NCBI GenBank assembly: GCA_027382625.1
Contig: JAJKFJ010022139.1
Coordinates: 1-64,000, forward strand
Direction of reading: 5' to 3'
DNA from: Tetmemena sp. SeJ-2015
Taxonomy: Eukaryota > Ciliophora > Spirotrichea > Sporadotrichida > Oxytrichidae
DNA: 64,000 nucleotides
Part shown: positions 26,719 to 39,424 of the stretch, one piece after another
Numbering within the stretch: position 1 is the stretch's first letter
Layout: each line of letters opens with the position of its first letter
The notes under the pieces: model-generated
The model's database searches: none
Seen by the model: only the letters and a program-made list of their open reading frames with translations
What the model was told of the DNA's origin: nothing
Translations under genes and position numbers: made by a program

Positions 26719-28055
26719 ATGGAATAATAAATTGAGCAAGAGGCTCTTCAATAAGTAGATGAGCAATTAGATTATGGAACTTCTTAGGCAATTAAATTTT
26801 ACGACTAACTTTCAGTGACTTCTAAAAAGTTCTTTGAGTACTTCCATTCTTAGAATCTCTGCTTCAGATGCATCTTCATGCTATTTAAGGAAACTTGTTT
26901 ACATGTGTATCGACTTGAAAGCTTTGAGAGATTTCGCACTCACGTAGGCCTGCCAGAAAATAAACTGAGCCCGAGAGACCCTTAAATTAGATGTAGACTT
27001 TGTATGGGAGTGATTCAATTCTGCGACACTCCTTATAATATTGACTAAGTGATAGAGAGAGTTAACAAACAAGAGTTTGAGTATGAGGATTTCAAAATTA
27101 CCTTCAGTATTTCGATTGTCTCATACATAAGTAAGATGATTATACTAATGGAGGCTGAGCAATTAATAGGAGAGATGTTTATGTTTTCTTCTAAGGACTT
27201 AAGTAAAGTAAGACACAAGTATTTTTAACAATTTTAGAATTAATTGGACTTCAAAGAGATCTACAAATGGATAATGTCTCCTAAGATAGCGAGAAGACTA
27301 GAGGTCCATGCTAATCTAGAAGGTAGATTCCTGGTCAATGTGAACTTTTGTAATCGTGATAAAACTGCTATTCATGATCAAGACAGCGAGGTTTCAATAA
27401 TAGCTGAGCTACAAGAAGACTTGGGAACTCTAGGTATTTCCAAAATGAGGAATGCCTCCCAGATGCAATCTAAATGGAAGAACAACAAGAAGCAGCAAGA
27501 AAAAGATGAGCTCAAGGCTGCTAAGACTTAAATGGGAGCTGAATAGATAATTAGTCTACTTACTAAAGCACCTTTGTCATTAATTAAAGAGTTGAGGTTG
27601 GTAAAGACTCAGAGAATAGAGAAAATAGATTTCATAAACATGATGCAAGTTGAGTGCTCACAGGATAGTATTTTACTCTATGGGAGATACATCAAGCACT
27701 CAAGAGAGGTTAGTTAAACACCCTGGCTAATTGGAGATAGAGAAATTGTAAGCTTTGAATTATGATGTGTTGAGATAAATTTAGAAAAATGTGCAGGATG
27801 AAATTTCAAAAGGCTTGCTAGAGACTTTTGGCTCTAAGCAAGTGTATTTGCATGCAGCAGGGAGAGAGGACATAGATGTGAGAATGCTGGGCATAGGAAG
27901 ACCTTTTATTATGGAATTTATGAACCCTAAGAATGTGAGATCTTCCTAGGATGCAATTTAGGATATAGCCAATAAGATATCTTCATTATTTATTTATATC
28001 CAGCTCCCTAGTCTATTGCCATGAATTCAAAATCGTTGATAAGAGGTTCTTTGAT
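26719..28055 (+). CDS. PUS10: tRNA pseudouridine synthase PUS10, 5' segment of a split gene
   Basis: PUS10 makes pseudouridine 54/55 in tRNA. This segment carries the N-terminal zinc-binding region (CFRC and CRLC Cys pairs), a middle region with a Lys/Gln-rich insert, the conserved SILLYGRYIKHSREVSQTPW block, and the catalytic core HAAGREDIDVRMLG with the catalytic Asp, followed by GRPFIMEFMNP. A 19-nt IES with pointer ATATC (27977/27996) is removed to give ANKISSSLVYCHEFKIVDKR. A one-base shift near 27724-27733 breaks the frame (assembly error or decay). The segment ends at the 11-bp pointer GGTTCTTTGAT (28045-28055), shared with 37428-37438, where the rest of the gene resumes. Confidence 0.9.
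27977..28000. other. Very short IES in PUS10, pointer ATATC
   Basis: ATATC at 27977-27981 and 27996-28000. Removing 19 nt restores the PUS10 frame across a position with no splice signals. Confidence 0.65.
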
Positions 28056-28082
28056 TTCTATAAATTGAATAGCTTATAGTGA

Positions 28083-28295
28083 ATTTAAATTAAGTAGGAG
28101 ATTTAATTACCTCACTAAAAGAAACAAAGAAAACTTAGTAGTCCTTCTAAAAAGAGAGATAGCTAGGCTGAAGAAGACGATGAAGAAAACTTAGATTTAT
28201 TGGAGGATTCAGATAGCAACTTCTCGACAGTAAAACAGGGCCAGCGTTTTGGATTCGGTAATCAAATTCTAAACGAAAACGCTTCCTAAAAATGA
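28083..28295 (+). CDS. Orphan coding segment (acidic C-terminus of an unknown protein)
   Basis: Directly after the PUS10 pointer, a frame without a start codon reads QLPHQKKQRKLSSPSKKR, then an acidic EEDDEENLDLLEDSDS block, then QRFGFGNQILNEN, ending at TGA. The composition is that of a real protein tail and it is not PUS10. It is most simply the 3' MDS of another gene whose remainder lies elsewhere in the germline. Unassigned. Confidence 0.4.
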
Positions 28296-28538
28296 CTTAA
28301 TTAATTAAAACTTTCTCATTAGCATTAAAGCAAGGATATAATCTGTGCCATATGCAAATCTGAGAAATTAAAATTCGAGTTCAGTAATAGTAAGTGAGTG
28401 CGTTTGAGCGTGGAATAGGAATCTGAGTTGATAACTTGGTGTTGATTAAAAACTTAGGCTTCTCCAATAAATAGTTAAATTATAATTAAGCGCTGTTTAT
28501 ATTGCTTAGAGAGTCAATAAAGATTATAAAATACGAAA

Positions 28539-31500
28539 ATGAAAAATACTTCTAACTCTAAGACAAGATCAACCTAAAAATCTTCTGACTCCAAAGAAGA
28601 ATCCAAGCATAAGAAATCTGAGACTTTTGATTTTGCTATATTTTTATAAATCCTTTTTTTTTATAATGACTATTTTATTTTTTCAAATTCGTGAAGGAAT
28701 TATTTTTTCTTCTTTATATTTTTACAAGTATAAATCTCTTTGATTTCTCATAGTACCAAAAACAGAAAGCATAAGGGGAGGGCGAGTGACCCTCTTAAGT
28801 TTTGAAAATAGCCAAAGGCCAAAATAAAACTTCTAAAATAAAGAAGATAAAGTTGCTGAAATCCGTGCTTGAAAGTGATTTGTAAAATCGAGAAAATAGC
28901 CAATTAAATTAAGATCCCATCAAACTGGATTAAGAATAATATTCCACTTCAAAATTTAGAAATCATTTTTAATTACATTTCTTTTTAATTTGATGCGCCT
29001 ACTCCTTTAAATTTAGAAAAAGATGGTGATTAATAGCGACTTAAGATTGTTTATCCTTATTAAATACAACATAACAACAGATACAAAAGTGGGAGCAGTC
29101 ATTAATTAGAGGACGAAAGTTGAGAAGAGAACTTTCAGAATCCTCGAACCGCTGAAAAGATTACACCAAATAACAGGAAACAGTTTAATTATGGGTTGAA
29201 TATAAAAACTCAAGGGGTTAGTCCCAGATCTTCAAATTTTGTAAACATCTAAGAAAATACTGATAGATAGCCAAACTAAAGTTTGATTTCAGTTTCAATA
29301 TTTTTTAACAGCAACGTAGACATGGTGGCTGATGGCGGGCTTTAGCAGCCTTTTATTTATATCAATAATTCAGTCAGCTAAAATATGAGCAACGACTAAT
29401 TCATTTATCTTCTATAATACAAAATTATAATTTAATTGTCTTTCAGCCAGTTCACGAAAGCCAGAAGTTTTTATCTGCGAGACAAGATTCGCTTGAAGAT
29501 CTCAAATCTGTTTAATAAATATATTCGGCGTTTTCAATAAGATATAATTTTTATAAACTAGATGATTTTTTCAGCTTGAAGTTGTTTATTTTTAAAATTT
29601 GATTATCAGGAGTTTAGAGAGGTTGAAATTTTATGATTGCTAATTTAAACTGTCTGTTTTAGAACTCTGGCTTCATTTTATGAAAATTTCTCTTTGTAGA
29701 AAAATAAACAGTCTTAACTTGCAAATATATCCTTCCTTATGAAAATAATTTTTATCTTCTTCAAATGACTTTTATAAACTGTTTAGGACGAAATTCAGAA
29801 GCAAATCAAGGATATGGAAGTTTAACTTTTGCAGAAGATTGACAAATTGAGGTAAATAAAAAACAAAGAACATAATAACTTGGAGACTATCTCCTACGGC
29901 GCTTACTCCTTCACTCCAAATACAGTACCTTTACAGATTTAACCCTCAACCAGAAACACAAAGGATGAGAGCCTGCAAGTAAAAATGGCTTCGACTTAGA
30001 GAGGAGACAATACTACCAAAACTTTAAATAAAGAGCAGCATTCGCTACTGGGATCAGACAATTCACCCTTCGGTTTCAAGCCTGCGCATCTTAATCTACC
30101 TTTTGAACAGCAACCCTACTTTCAGCTAGCATCTACCCCACAGAGTAATATCACAAGAAATTCCTCAATAAAAAATGTTCTAATTTCTTTATTCATTAAG
30201 GCCCTCAGATAAATCATTAGAGAGGACAACCCCAATGTCTCAAAAGAATCACAATCAAGAGCTTTCATTCTAGAATCAGGCTAGTGGGTTGCCAATAAAG
30301 TAGCAAAATTTTCAAGGTATCGTTAAATAGGCAACTAGAAAAATCCATAAAGGGTCGCTCCTAAAAACTGTGGACAGTGACTAATTCAGCATATCAAATA
30401 CGACAACAACTCCTCAAAGCTAAAATCAGTAAACTTTCACTCAAGCCTCGAAGGAGAGCTCTTAAGTTTATCAACTTACTTAGCAAGTAATTCAACTGAG
30501 TTAAATGGTTGTAGATCTACAAAAGTAGAATCAAATCAAAGAGGAAATCAATAGAAACACATAAGCATAAGTTCAATTGGGAAACCTGCATTCTTAGCGC
30601 ACTCGACCTAGAAATTAGGGTCAGGATCTAGTTGGAAGAACTTCAAGTCTTGGATAAAGTGAGAGCTTAACAAAGAATAGTTCGTAAATAGTAACTCGTA
30701 AGAATACTAATAACGAAGCTGGTGCTCGAAATCAAAGTGACTATATCCAATTTTAGTTTCCTTTTCTTCAAAGTAATGTGCTGATATCTAGGCTTGAAAA
30801 TCGAATAAAGGAGTGCGAGGATGATAGGAAATCACTAGAACAGACTTCTGCTTAAGCCAATCAGGGCTTAGATAGTAAATAACACTTATTTCAAAATAGT
30901 GTGCTTTAAAATTGACATAAGAGTCAATCTAATCTCAATACCTACCAAAACTCGGAAGATGAAGGCTAGTTCATTTTGAAGGCCAAGCTTATTTCTGATA
31001 GTGAGAGTGAGCTCCTCCTTCCAAAGTCTCAGAAATCTTCGAACTTTGACGTCTCACTTCACACAACGAAGCATATTGATTTGAATAAGAGCAACCTGAT
31101 TTTGGATTCAGGCACTTATGCTCACAAGATTTAAAACAGGCTCACGCAAGGCCAAGAGTATAATGGAATGGTTTTTGGGGAATTGCTGTACAAATAGTAC
31201 GAGCCCTCTTTCTTTGACATAAGAGAGAAGGAAAAGGACCCCCAGTATTAATTTGAAAAGGAAAAGCGAGATAGAATGAAGAGCTATTGGAAGAAAGTGA
31301 ACAACTCTTTCCTTCCTCCAATTGACGAAAGAAAGAAGACTGAGTTAAAGGAGAGAATTTCCATGCTCAAAGCTCGTGCGGAGGGCAAACGAGTTAAGTC
31401 TCGCACGAGGTAGAATTCAGAGGAGGGATTCAAGATGTTCCCTAGCTCCTCTGTGATTATGAGTGAATCTCCTTCTCAACTGTAGAGTTACAATAATTTC

Positions 31501-34500
31501 AATTCCTCTTTGCAATTTGACCCTTAGCAGATTCTATCGCTCAACTAAGATCATCATCATTCAAGCAGTGCTGCTTCAATTCTTAGACTCCGCCATAAAA
31601 AGTCTAACTCCTAGTAACTTTTGACTGAAGCATTTCAAAATTAGAAACAATTGAAGAGCAAGGCTCATAAAGTTAAACTTATCAAAATGCCCCAATAAAT
31701 CTAAGAGGGTATCTCTTAGACTTATTAGAGTTTCAATTAATCCCAGCAACTATCTCAAGTTTCTCTTATTGCAGAATTAAAAGATGAATAAATGGGATTT
31801 AATGAGGATTGATTTTAAGTTGTGAATAAGACCTTTGACTTGAATAAGATCAAAGTTATAAAAAAGAATAGAGTTAAATTATCAACACTATAAGACTACT
31901 AATAAGAATATTGATTACTATCTAATCATTCAAATCAACTCCAGCTTATTTTCTCATCGATCTGATGAAATCTTAGTTTAATGAAAGGAATTCAAAAGAT
32001 GAAGATAGTTCTTGAATTCACACAAATTATTTATTGACCTATATTAATTTGTAATATAGATCCAAGACGCATCAAAAATATAATGGTAGAGAGAAATCAA
32101 AGTAGAGCTGAAGCAGATTCGGTTTTGATAAGTCTGCAACTCTCAGAATCCAATTCTCAGCCTTCTAAGCAAGGCCTATTACAGTAACTTGGTCTAAACT
32201 AAAAACAGTAAAGTGGCACTGACTATAAGGTGGATGCATAAATAAAGCACAAGAGCCAAATTTACAATTTTTTGGAACTTCTTGGAGAAGGAGCCTTCTG
32301 CAAAGTGTATAAGGCTATTTATTTGCCAACTCAGGAGGAACTCGCTGTCAAAGTAAGAAAATCTATCCCTTAATTATCATTAATTGCATTAATTGTATTC
32401 ATTCATTCAATATATTGATTTGTGTGTTATCATGGTAAAGGTAATAAAAAGAGAAAGAGTGAGTAAATCAGACTACGAGAGGATGATAAGTGAGTCTGAG
32501 CTGCTCCAGTAATTAGATCATCCCAATATCGTAAAGTACAAGCATGTAAGTTGAGTGTAATCAATTCTAAGATTTGAATGATGTCACCACTGCCATGGAA
32601 GTAGCAATTATTTGATAGAATCTAGGATCTAAGTGTTATTTATAGATCCATCAAATTAATGGGAAAATATTCCTGGGTATGGAACTCATAGCAGACGGCA
32701 GATTAACTGACCTCATCAGAGAGAAGCAATAAGAAAATGCGAAGTTCACTGACTTCGAAGCTAGTTCCCTCATGAGGGGAATCCTCCAAGCTGTTTCTTA
32801 TATGCACGATAAAAACATAGTCCACAGAGATTTAAAACCTGGTAACTTATTCTATAATTAAGATTCATTCTTAAAATAGAAAATATTTTGATCGGGGACA
32901 AGCAAGATTTAAGCTCCTGCAAGGTTATTGACTTCGGGCTAAGTGCCAAACACCAAATTAGCAAAGGAGCAATGAATATTATGTGTTTATTATTTATAAT
33001 GGACTTACATTGTGGTACGCTGATTTACATGGCCCCTGAGGTAGCATTCAATTAAGAGTATACTAAGTGCGTAGACATATGGTCTTGCGGAATAATATTG
33101 ATTGGGTATTTTTTATTGTCCATGAAATAATTCAAATTTTAGACTGAGATTCTATACTTCTTTAAATCGGAAACAGATCTCTTCTTCTCCAAATTAAATT
33201 TTAGCTCTATCTCCTATTTCCTAATTTATTTAATTTCATCTTCACTCTCATTAAGTATCTGTATATAATGTATGAAATTCTAACTGGAGGGAAACACCCC
33301 CTATATGAAAGTGAAGAGGACACTATAGAAACTTATAAAAAGAAACTGCAGGGCGTTTCTTAAATTGAAGGGCCCTCAGAGCATTTCTCTTGGCTTGCTA
33401 AATCCCTATTCGAGAGGCTCACTAAGCTTTCATCTCACCAGAGATATTCAGCCAAGGAGGCTTTGCTCCACCCTTGGATTACTAGGAACAACCAAGGCAA
33501 TATCCCAGAAAGATTAGCTGATCAGATTAACAAACTTGAGTACGAGTAGATATTAGCAAAATATAATTAAAATCAAATAATCATTAGCAAATTTATGATA
33601 ATTCTAAAGAAGTTAAAATTTATTTCCTTAAGTTTTTCAATTAACTGATATTTATTTAATTGAATTATACTGAGAAAGAAAATGGTGCTTGTATACTTTA
33701 TAGGCATGATCAATGACTCAAACAAAAAAGAACTGGAAAAAGATCCAAGAGACAAATCTAAAGAGCGACGTGATTACATCTCCACCCTAAACCGAGTGTC
33801 TTTGAAGATAGATAAGTGGCACCATTAAATGATCTCACTCAAGCAGGGAACCTTCTAGGACGATAATGAATTTGTGACCTTAGGAAACAGTCCCAGCAGA
33901 TTCCATTCGAGTGATGAGGAAACTGAAGATATGTCAGACACTCAGCCCAAAGAACACACAAAGCAAAAGGGCCTCAAAAGGAAAATGATGGGGCTCGCTC
34001 TCGGAAATCTAAATAACTTCACCCTCACCAATTAAACTGACTTAAATAGCGTCAGCCAGACAATGGCTAACACCTCACCTGAGAAACCCTATTCAGTATC
34101 GAAACAAGCTGGCTAGAAATTCACCTACTTCAAAAATAATAATCTCTCGGTGCCTAAGAAGGATTAGCTCACAGTTCGAAAGGGGAGAGATCTCTCCAAC
34201 CCTAAAGATAAAGACAATTAGAAGAAATTTTCAGTAAGCCCTGCCAATAAAAATGTGTCTTCGAATAAGCAACTTCTTCTAGATAACTAGTCCAATAAAA
34301 ACTGAATAGAAGAGGAAATGGAGACTGACATATCTCCTATTATAAAAAATAATTGCGAAGATTTAAAATTACAAAAAGATTTTTCTAATTAGCTCAACTA
34401 AGCCAGGAAGCTCTCTTTTCTAAAGCAAAAGCAGCCGAGTCTTTTGTCACAGGAGGCATACGTCTCAGAGCATCCTCCATCGAATCAAGCGTTTAAATTT

Positions 34501-36760
34501 TCCGAGAAACCTTAAATTTGTAAATGTTGTTGTCAAAAAAATTTATATATATTTTGTCTATAAATTGGAATGATTAGGGGGCATATTTAGAAAAGGAAAA
34601 GTGAATCTAACACTCGGAAAGAGTCATAGGCAGAGACAACCAGCTCAGTGAATTTATCTGATCTCCATTAGAAATTATCGTCTATGCAACCAGAGTTGAA
34701 GAGAGTGTTTGTGTCCTAGAATATCATCTCCTTCTAAAACTAGATCAATTCTACTTCTAAAAAGAGGAAACAAAGCTCAAATTATATTTGAGAATTTTAC
34801 CATTATCAGATAAAAATGAAGAAGTAAATCTAAGAGGAAATTATTATAAATCAAATTCTTTGATAAGCAACATGCTCGATAGCTAATAGCAACTTATAAT
34901 TATCTTTAACTTCTTAAATAGCACTTATCTGAGGGAAAAAAAAGATATATAATCTTAGAAACTCACAATTATCTCGGTATATTTTCCTTTAGATTGCTAT
35001 TGTTCTCATTCAGAGATTATCTTAAAGAAAAATACTTACTTCAAATAAGAAAAAGTCTTAACATCTATTATTTACGATTAGTTTGGTTATCAAGTAAATT
35101 CTCTTTTATATTTCGAGAGTTAAAAGAGTAACATCATAGAAAGGCGGCAAATTTTATTGATTATTTATAAAACTTTGCTGGTATAAAATGATAGTTTTGA
35201 AAAGTAGAGTGATCTAAACTAATCTCAACTTTAAGATACCAGCTAGAGTTTTCTAAGTAATAAACGACAGATAGGAAAGATCAAGTCCCAAGAGCTAAAC
35301 ATAAGTCTCAATAATCAACTAAGCGGCAATTACAATCATATTAAAATTAATTCTATTTGATGTCAATGATATAGAATGAATATTATTTTAAATCAACAAC
35401 AACTCCCTCCTGAAATAGTTTAAAAACTGGGAAACAAATTCCTTCTGAAAAAGAATCAAGAAAATAGCAGACCAGCCAGAGGAATACGCAGTCATTATTC
35501 TGTAGATAAAAATAGTCAGTTTAATATCACTAAGAACACTTAGAACTTTAATAGTCATCACTAATAATAACAGCAGAAAAATCATTTTTCCACTCTCGAT
35601 GAAAGTGATTTGAATGACAGTTTCTAGGTAGCACTAAATATGAATACAAACCAGCAAGCTGGAAGTTATAAGAATGAAAAAGCTTTGCAGGAATTTGGTT
35701 AAAGAAGCGACAAAGTTATTCTCCCTTCTATAAGTGGATTTTTCTAAAGGCAGTAAACATCCTCTTATCAGCAAAACCAAATTGACAGCTTCAGTATGAA
35801 CCCTAAGAACAACAGTTAGAACATTCCAGCTTACGCTTAAGCGCCAAGTGCAGAGAGATCTAACTATTCTAAAGGTATCAACAAGTAAAGAGAGTTCAAG
35901 ATAGGTGGCAATAAATCTCTATCTAAACCAAGTAACTCTTTCCATGTTGAAGCTCCAAATTTGGCAAAGCAGCCCTTCCAAGAAACTGTAAAAATATAAG
36001 AATTACTCGCATCGCACTTACTAAAAGACTTTAGAAGAGAGCTTTAGGCATAATAAGAGCTGGAGGATGTGCTGAATATCTCAGGCATGAAAAATTATCA
36101 ATCAGTTGGTTAGCCAAGTAGAAACATCAATTCTTAAGCAGCTCAGAGTTTCCAATGCAATAACAATTCCTTTGTAGCGCAGAGGGAAGTCTAGAAGAAG
36201 TAAGGAACTTAATTGCATGGAAACATCAGCTTCAGATAGAGTATGCAAATTTAGGGTAGCAATCAAAGGAGAGAGTCTTAGATCACGAGTGCGTTTTAGT
36301 TATCAAGAAATTTTCACGCAAATACAGGTGTGAGACAATCTATGATAAGCTAGCTTGAGATTTTAAATTTAACATTTAATATATTCAGGATACACTCTTA
36401 TACCAGAAACCTAAAATCCCTTAGAATGAAGGTCTCTCCACTAACTTCTCAGTTGGAATAATTGGAGAAGTTAAACCTCTAATCATAGATGAGAAAAGCA
36501 ATCTTACTTGCTAATTAAATTAAATATTGTATTTTCTTACGAAGAAGATAACATTAAACTAACGACTTCAAAATAATACTCAGTAAGAGAGCAAAGAGGA
36601 TTAAAAATTATAAGCAAAGCCTTTTTCACCTCCCTCTAACTTTTCTTCAAATATGAATCAATCCTAGATAAACCACATCATTGCTTAGATCAAGAGAACT
36701 GCATTTATATTTATACTCTATAAAATATTTTAAGCTTTGGGAGGCATTCTTAAGAATTGA
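28539..36760 (+). CDS. Large Ser/Thr protein kinase with long Gln/Ser-rich flanks
   Basis: From MKNTSNSKTRSTQKSS the gene runs over 8.2 kb. A long Gln/Ser/Asn-rich N-terminal region is followed by a kinase domain at about 32.26-33.49 kb with [49 protein letters not shown] (Glu codon split by a 38-nt intron), VIDFGLSAKH, CGTLIYMAPEV and VDIWSCGIIL. Then comes an extended Gln/Asn/Ser-rich C-terminal region. Introns: about 89 nt after ELAVK, about 100 nt after KYKH, 38 nt in DLKPE/N. Ends at TGA. Many frame jumps in the flanks coincide with AT-rich blocks and are not all resolved. An in-frame TGA sits at 29121-29123 between EDES and EENFQNPR. Kinase subfamily uncertain (CAMK/ULK-like). It lies wholly inside the PUS10-splitting interval. 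Confidence 0.75.
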
Positions 36761-37070
36761 TAATGTAAAGTGAGTCAAGAGAGAGAGTCTCAAGCAATGT
36801 ATCCAATAAATATATGAATCTTCTAAAAGTATGAGTGAGAGCTAATATTTTAAATTAATATTTTATAATTATAATCATGGCATTTTTGGATAAGCTTCAG
36901 TGGATTATTTAAGTTTAAAAGTTAAATAAGTTGCATTCAAGCCTCTCGATGACAAGTTACTTTCGCTAACTTATTGCTGAGAGATTCTGAATAAGGCTTT
37001 CTATTGCTGCTGATCTTAAATTAAAAAAAAAGATTGTCAAAAATTTAACATCAATTTATTGTATTTATAA

Positions 37071-37345
37071 TCATTCGAAGTCAGCTCTCTTGTGGAGATT
37101 TTCGAGTAAGGCCAAATGAACAGGTCTGTCTGGCTTGGAGAAAGCATTTTTGCACTCATCGAAGTAGTAGTTGTACGACTTCTGGTATCTCTCAGGTGTG
37201 ATACCTGCCTACTTTCTCCAGAGTCTGTCATTCTCGCAGTAGGAGAATTTGAAGTAAGAGTTGGGGCCTATAAAAGTTATAGTGAGTGTGAATTTAGAAA
37301 AATACCAGTGATGCCAAACACCTTGTAGGTTGCTTCTTCACTCAT
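37071..37345 (-). CDS. Small unknown protein (78 aa)
   Basis: Two exons joined over a 38-nt GT..AG intron (37268-37305): MSEEATYKVFGITG, then PNSYFKFSYCENDRLWRKQ, TPERYQKSYNYYFDECKNAF and RPVHLALLENLHKRADFE, ending at TGA. It is rich in aromatic and charged residues with two Cys; the size and composition resemble small accessory subunits of mitochondrial complexes, but I do not recognise the family. It is antisense to, and less than 100 bases from, the PUS10 3' segment. Confidence 0.72.
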
Positions 37346-37427
37346 TGATAACTAAATTTATTATAATTACTTATTATAAACATTGAGATATGCTACTCAT
37401 TCGAGAAATAAACACACTCATACAAAT

Positions 37428-37912
37428 GGTTCTTTGATGATCTGAAGGAGATTGAAAATTCAAAGGCCAAAGCTTACTGTTGCGTGGTTTGGGTGAGCAA
37501 GAAAATTACTAAGAAGGATTTGAGTCGCTTGAACTCACACTAGGATATACAAATCAAACAGACAACTCCTGTTAGAGTGCTTCATAGAAGGTCACTCATG
37601 GTCAGAGACAAAATGATTTACAGAGTTCACGCTGAGTAAAATCATTTCAAATATTTTGAAATGAAATATTTTTTACATGAGGGATACATAAACCAACACT
37701 ACTTTGTTCTCAAAGTTTTGGCATCGGCTGGAACCTACATCAAAGAATTTGTTCATGGTGATTTGGGTAGAACTGTCCCAAGTATTGGCTCATTGCTAGA
37801 AAGTGAAGCAGATATTCTCTAATTAGATGTATTACAAGTATATGACTCAGTCCACGATGTAGATTTACAGAACTAAGAATGGCACAATATCCAATTCATA
37901 GATAGGGATTGA
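37428..37912 (+). CDS. PUS10: tRNA pseudouridine synthase PUS10, 3' segment of a split gene
   Basis: From the pointer GGTTCTTTGAT the frame reads FFDDLKEIENSKAKAY, CCVVWVSKKI, TPVRVLHRRSLMVRDK and ASAGTYIKEFVHGDLGRT followed by SIGSLLESEADILQLDV, the C-terminal blocks of PUS10, ending at TGA. A short AT-rich insert after HAEQNHF may be an in-frame IES. Upstream of the pointer the frame does not resemble PUS10, so this is the partner of the 26719-28055 segment. Confidence 0.9.
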
Positions 37913-38006
37913 ATAATTCTAGGACTTGAGCAAAAAGCAAACACCTCATTAATTAAAGATTGATTCGTTTAAATCTTAAAATTATATTAAAGTCATTCAT
38001 TCTATG

Positions 38007-39237
38007 TCACTCAGGCAAAATTTATTCTATCATTTTCCTCTACTTCTCAGTCAATGTCTTGGGGAAGTTTACAATCATCTTTGAGTGAAGATCACCAAAC
38101 TCACTGTAAACATTTCTCTTAGGCATGCCTTCTCCCTTAATGATCTTCCAGCTGAAAGGTTGGATGATCTCATCTTCCTTGGAACTAATTTCCACTAAAT
38201 GGCCATCTAGATGGTTAATTCTCTTTTTGAATCCAAGTAGTGCCTCTTCAAGGCTAATGGTCAAATCTTGATATAAGTTATCTCCAACTCTCTTAAATCT
38301 GTTGTGAGTCTGCTGCTTTACGGTGAAGATGACGTCTCCTGGAATCATATCTGGGATCTGTTCAGCTTCTTTTTAGAAAACAACCTCATCCCCATCTTTC
38401 ATTCCTCTCTCGACGACTATGTTGAGCTGCTTCACATCGCTTACTACCTTTCTTCCTCTACAGTGTTAGCAATTAGCGGCATTCACGTTTCCTCTGCCTC
38501 CACACTAGTCACACTAGACTTGCATCTGCATTTACATTCCAAAGCCCATTTGCACCTTTTACAGGACTTGACCTTATCCGTGGCATTTTGAACACTGCTT
38601 AGTCTTTCCATCCTTGGCTCCTGTACCTCTGCATTTAGGACAGTAAACATTTCTTGTGATGGACATGTCTCTAGTTGTTCCCAGATATAAGTCCTCAAGT
38701 GTCAAATGCAACTCTGCCTTAGCATTAGGTCCCTTTTGCCTGTTATCTCCTCCTCTAAATTCAAATGATGAGCTTTTATTATTCCAATAGATACCTTTCA
38801 AGTCTCTCTAAGCCCTCTTGTCCCTACTGATCGTAAATCTGTCTTTTATCGGCATCTGAAAGCACTTCATAGGCTCTGTTAATTTCCTTGAACTTGTTCG
38901 CTGCCTCTTCGTTAAATCGAGAATTAAAAACATAGAGTGGCAAATTATAAAATCTCTATGTTTACCTGCAAAATATTAAGAAAGGCGCTGAATTACCTGG
39001 ATTTTTGTCTGGATGGTATCTTAGTGAAAGTTTTCTAAACGCTCTCTTGATGTCTGCCTCGGAAGCCTCCTTATTAATCTCAAGTAGTTCGTAGAAATTT
39101 TAGGCAGAGATTGCTTGAATCATCACGAGGACTGTCATCAAGCACAGAAACTTGAATTTCCTCAGACCCTTAGTCTTTGAGAGTCCACACGTGTCGAGCT
39201 ATTTGAATGCTGAAAGTGAAAGCCTTGAAGTAGCCAT
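38007..39237 (-). CDS. DnaJ/Hsp40 co-chaperone of the ER type
   Basis: Starts [18 protein letters not shown] hydrophobic signal-anchor ([16 protein letters not shown]) precedes the J domain with [10 protein letters not shown]; a Gly-rich/Cys-rich zinc-finger region follows ([32 protein letters not shown]), then the C-terminal peptide-binding domain ([27 protein letters not shown]). This is a type I DnaJ that recruits Hsp70; the signal segment suggests the ER lumen (ERdj3-like). A GT..AG intron follows EGLERLE. A 79-nt IES with pointer AATTC (plus strand GAATT 38921/39000) falls within the J domain, and its removal restores [15 protein letters not shown]. Ends at TGA. Confidence 0.9.
38921..39004. 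other. IES in DnaJ gene, pointer GAATT (plus strand)
   Basis: GAATT at 38921-38925 and 39000-39004. Excision of 79 nt rebuilds the J-domain helix after the HPD loop. Confidence 0.75.
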
Positions 39238-39424
39238 CGATATTACTTAATTATCTAAATTAAATTCACTATCTCAGAATTTTCTAGACACTTCCATACT
39301 TACTATAGGGTGAATATGAATGCATTATCGTGGATTGGTTTAACTTAGAAATACATTACGTTTGAGTCCTTGTTCTGTGATTCATATTATATTACGCTTT
39401 ATATATAGAGTTAATTTAATTTAA

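Larger units (their letters stand above)
28045..37438. other. 9.4-kb pointer-bounded interval splitting PUS10
   Basis: GGTTCTTTGAT is present at 28045-28055 and 37428-37438, precisely where PUS10 coding stops and restarts. Fusing at one copy gives VDKRFFDDLKEIENSKAKAY in frame, as in PUS10 homologues. The interval holds an orphan coding segment, a complete large protein-kinase gene (+) and a small gene (-). It is a second giant IES-like interval carrying other genes. Confidence 0.87.

Noticed and set aside
33000..33010. An IES between MNI and HCGTLIYMAPE in the nested kinase
   Set aside because: The 27-nt AT-rich insert is in frame and no repeat pair gives a frame-preserving excision at the right place, so I could not support it.
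35388..35585. Minus-strand hydrophobic ORF
   Set aside because: It is the mirror of the Gln/Asn-rich coding strand of the kinase gene; poly-Gln codons read backwards give Leu/Ile/Phe.
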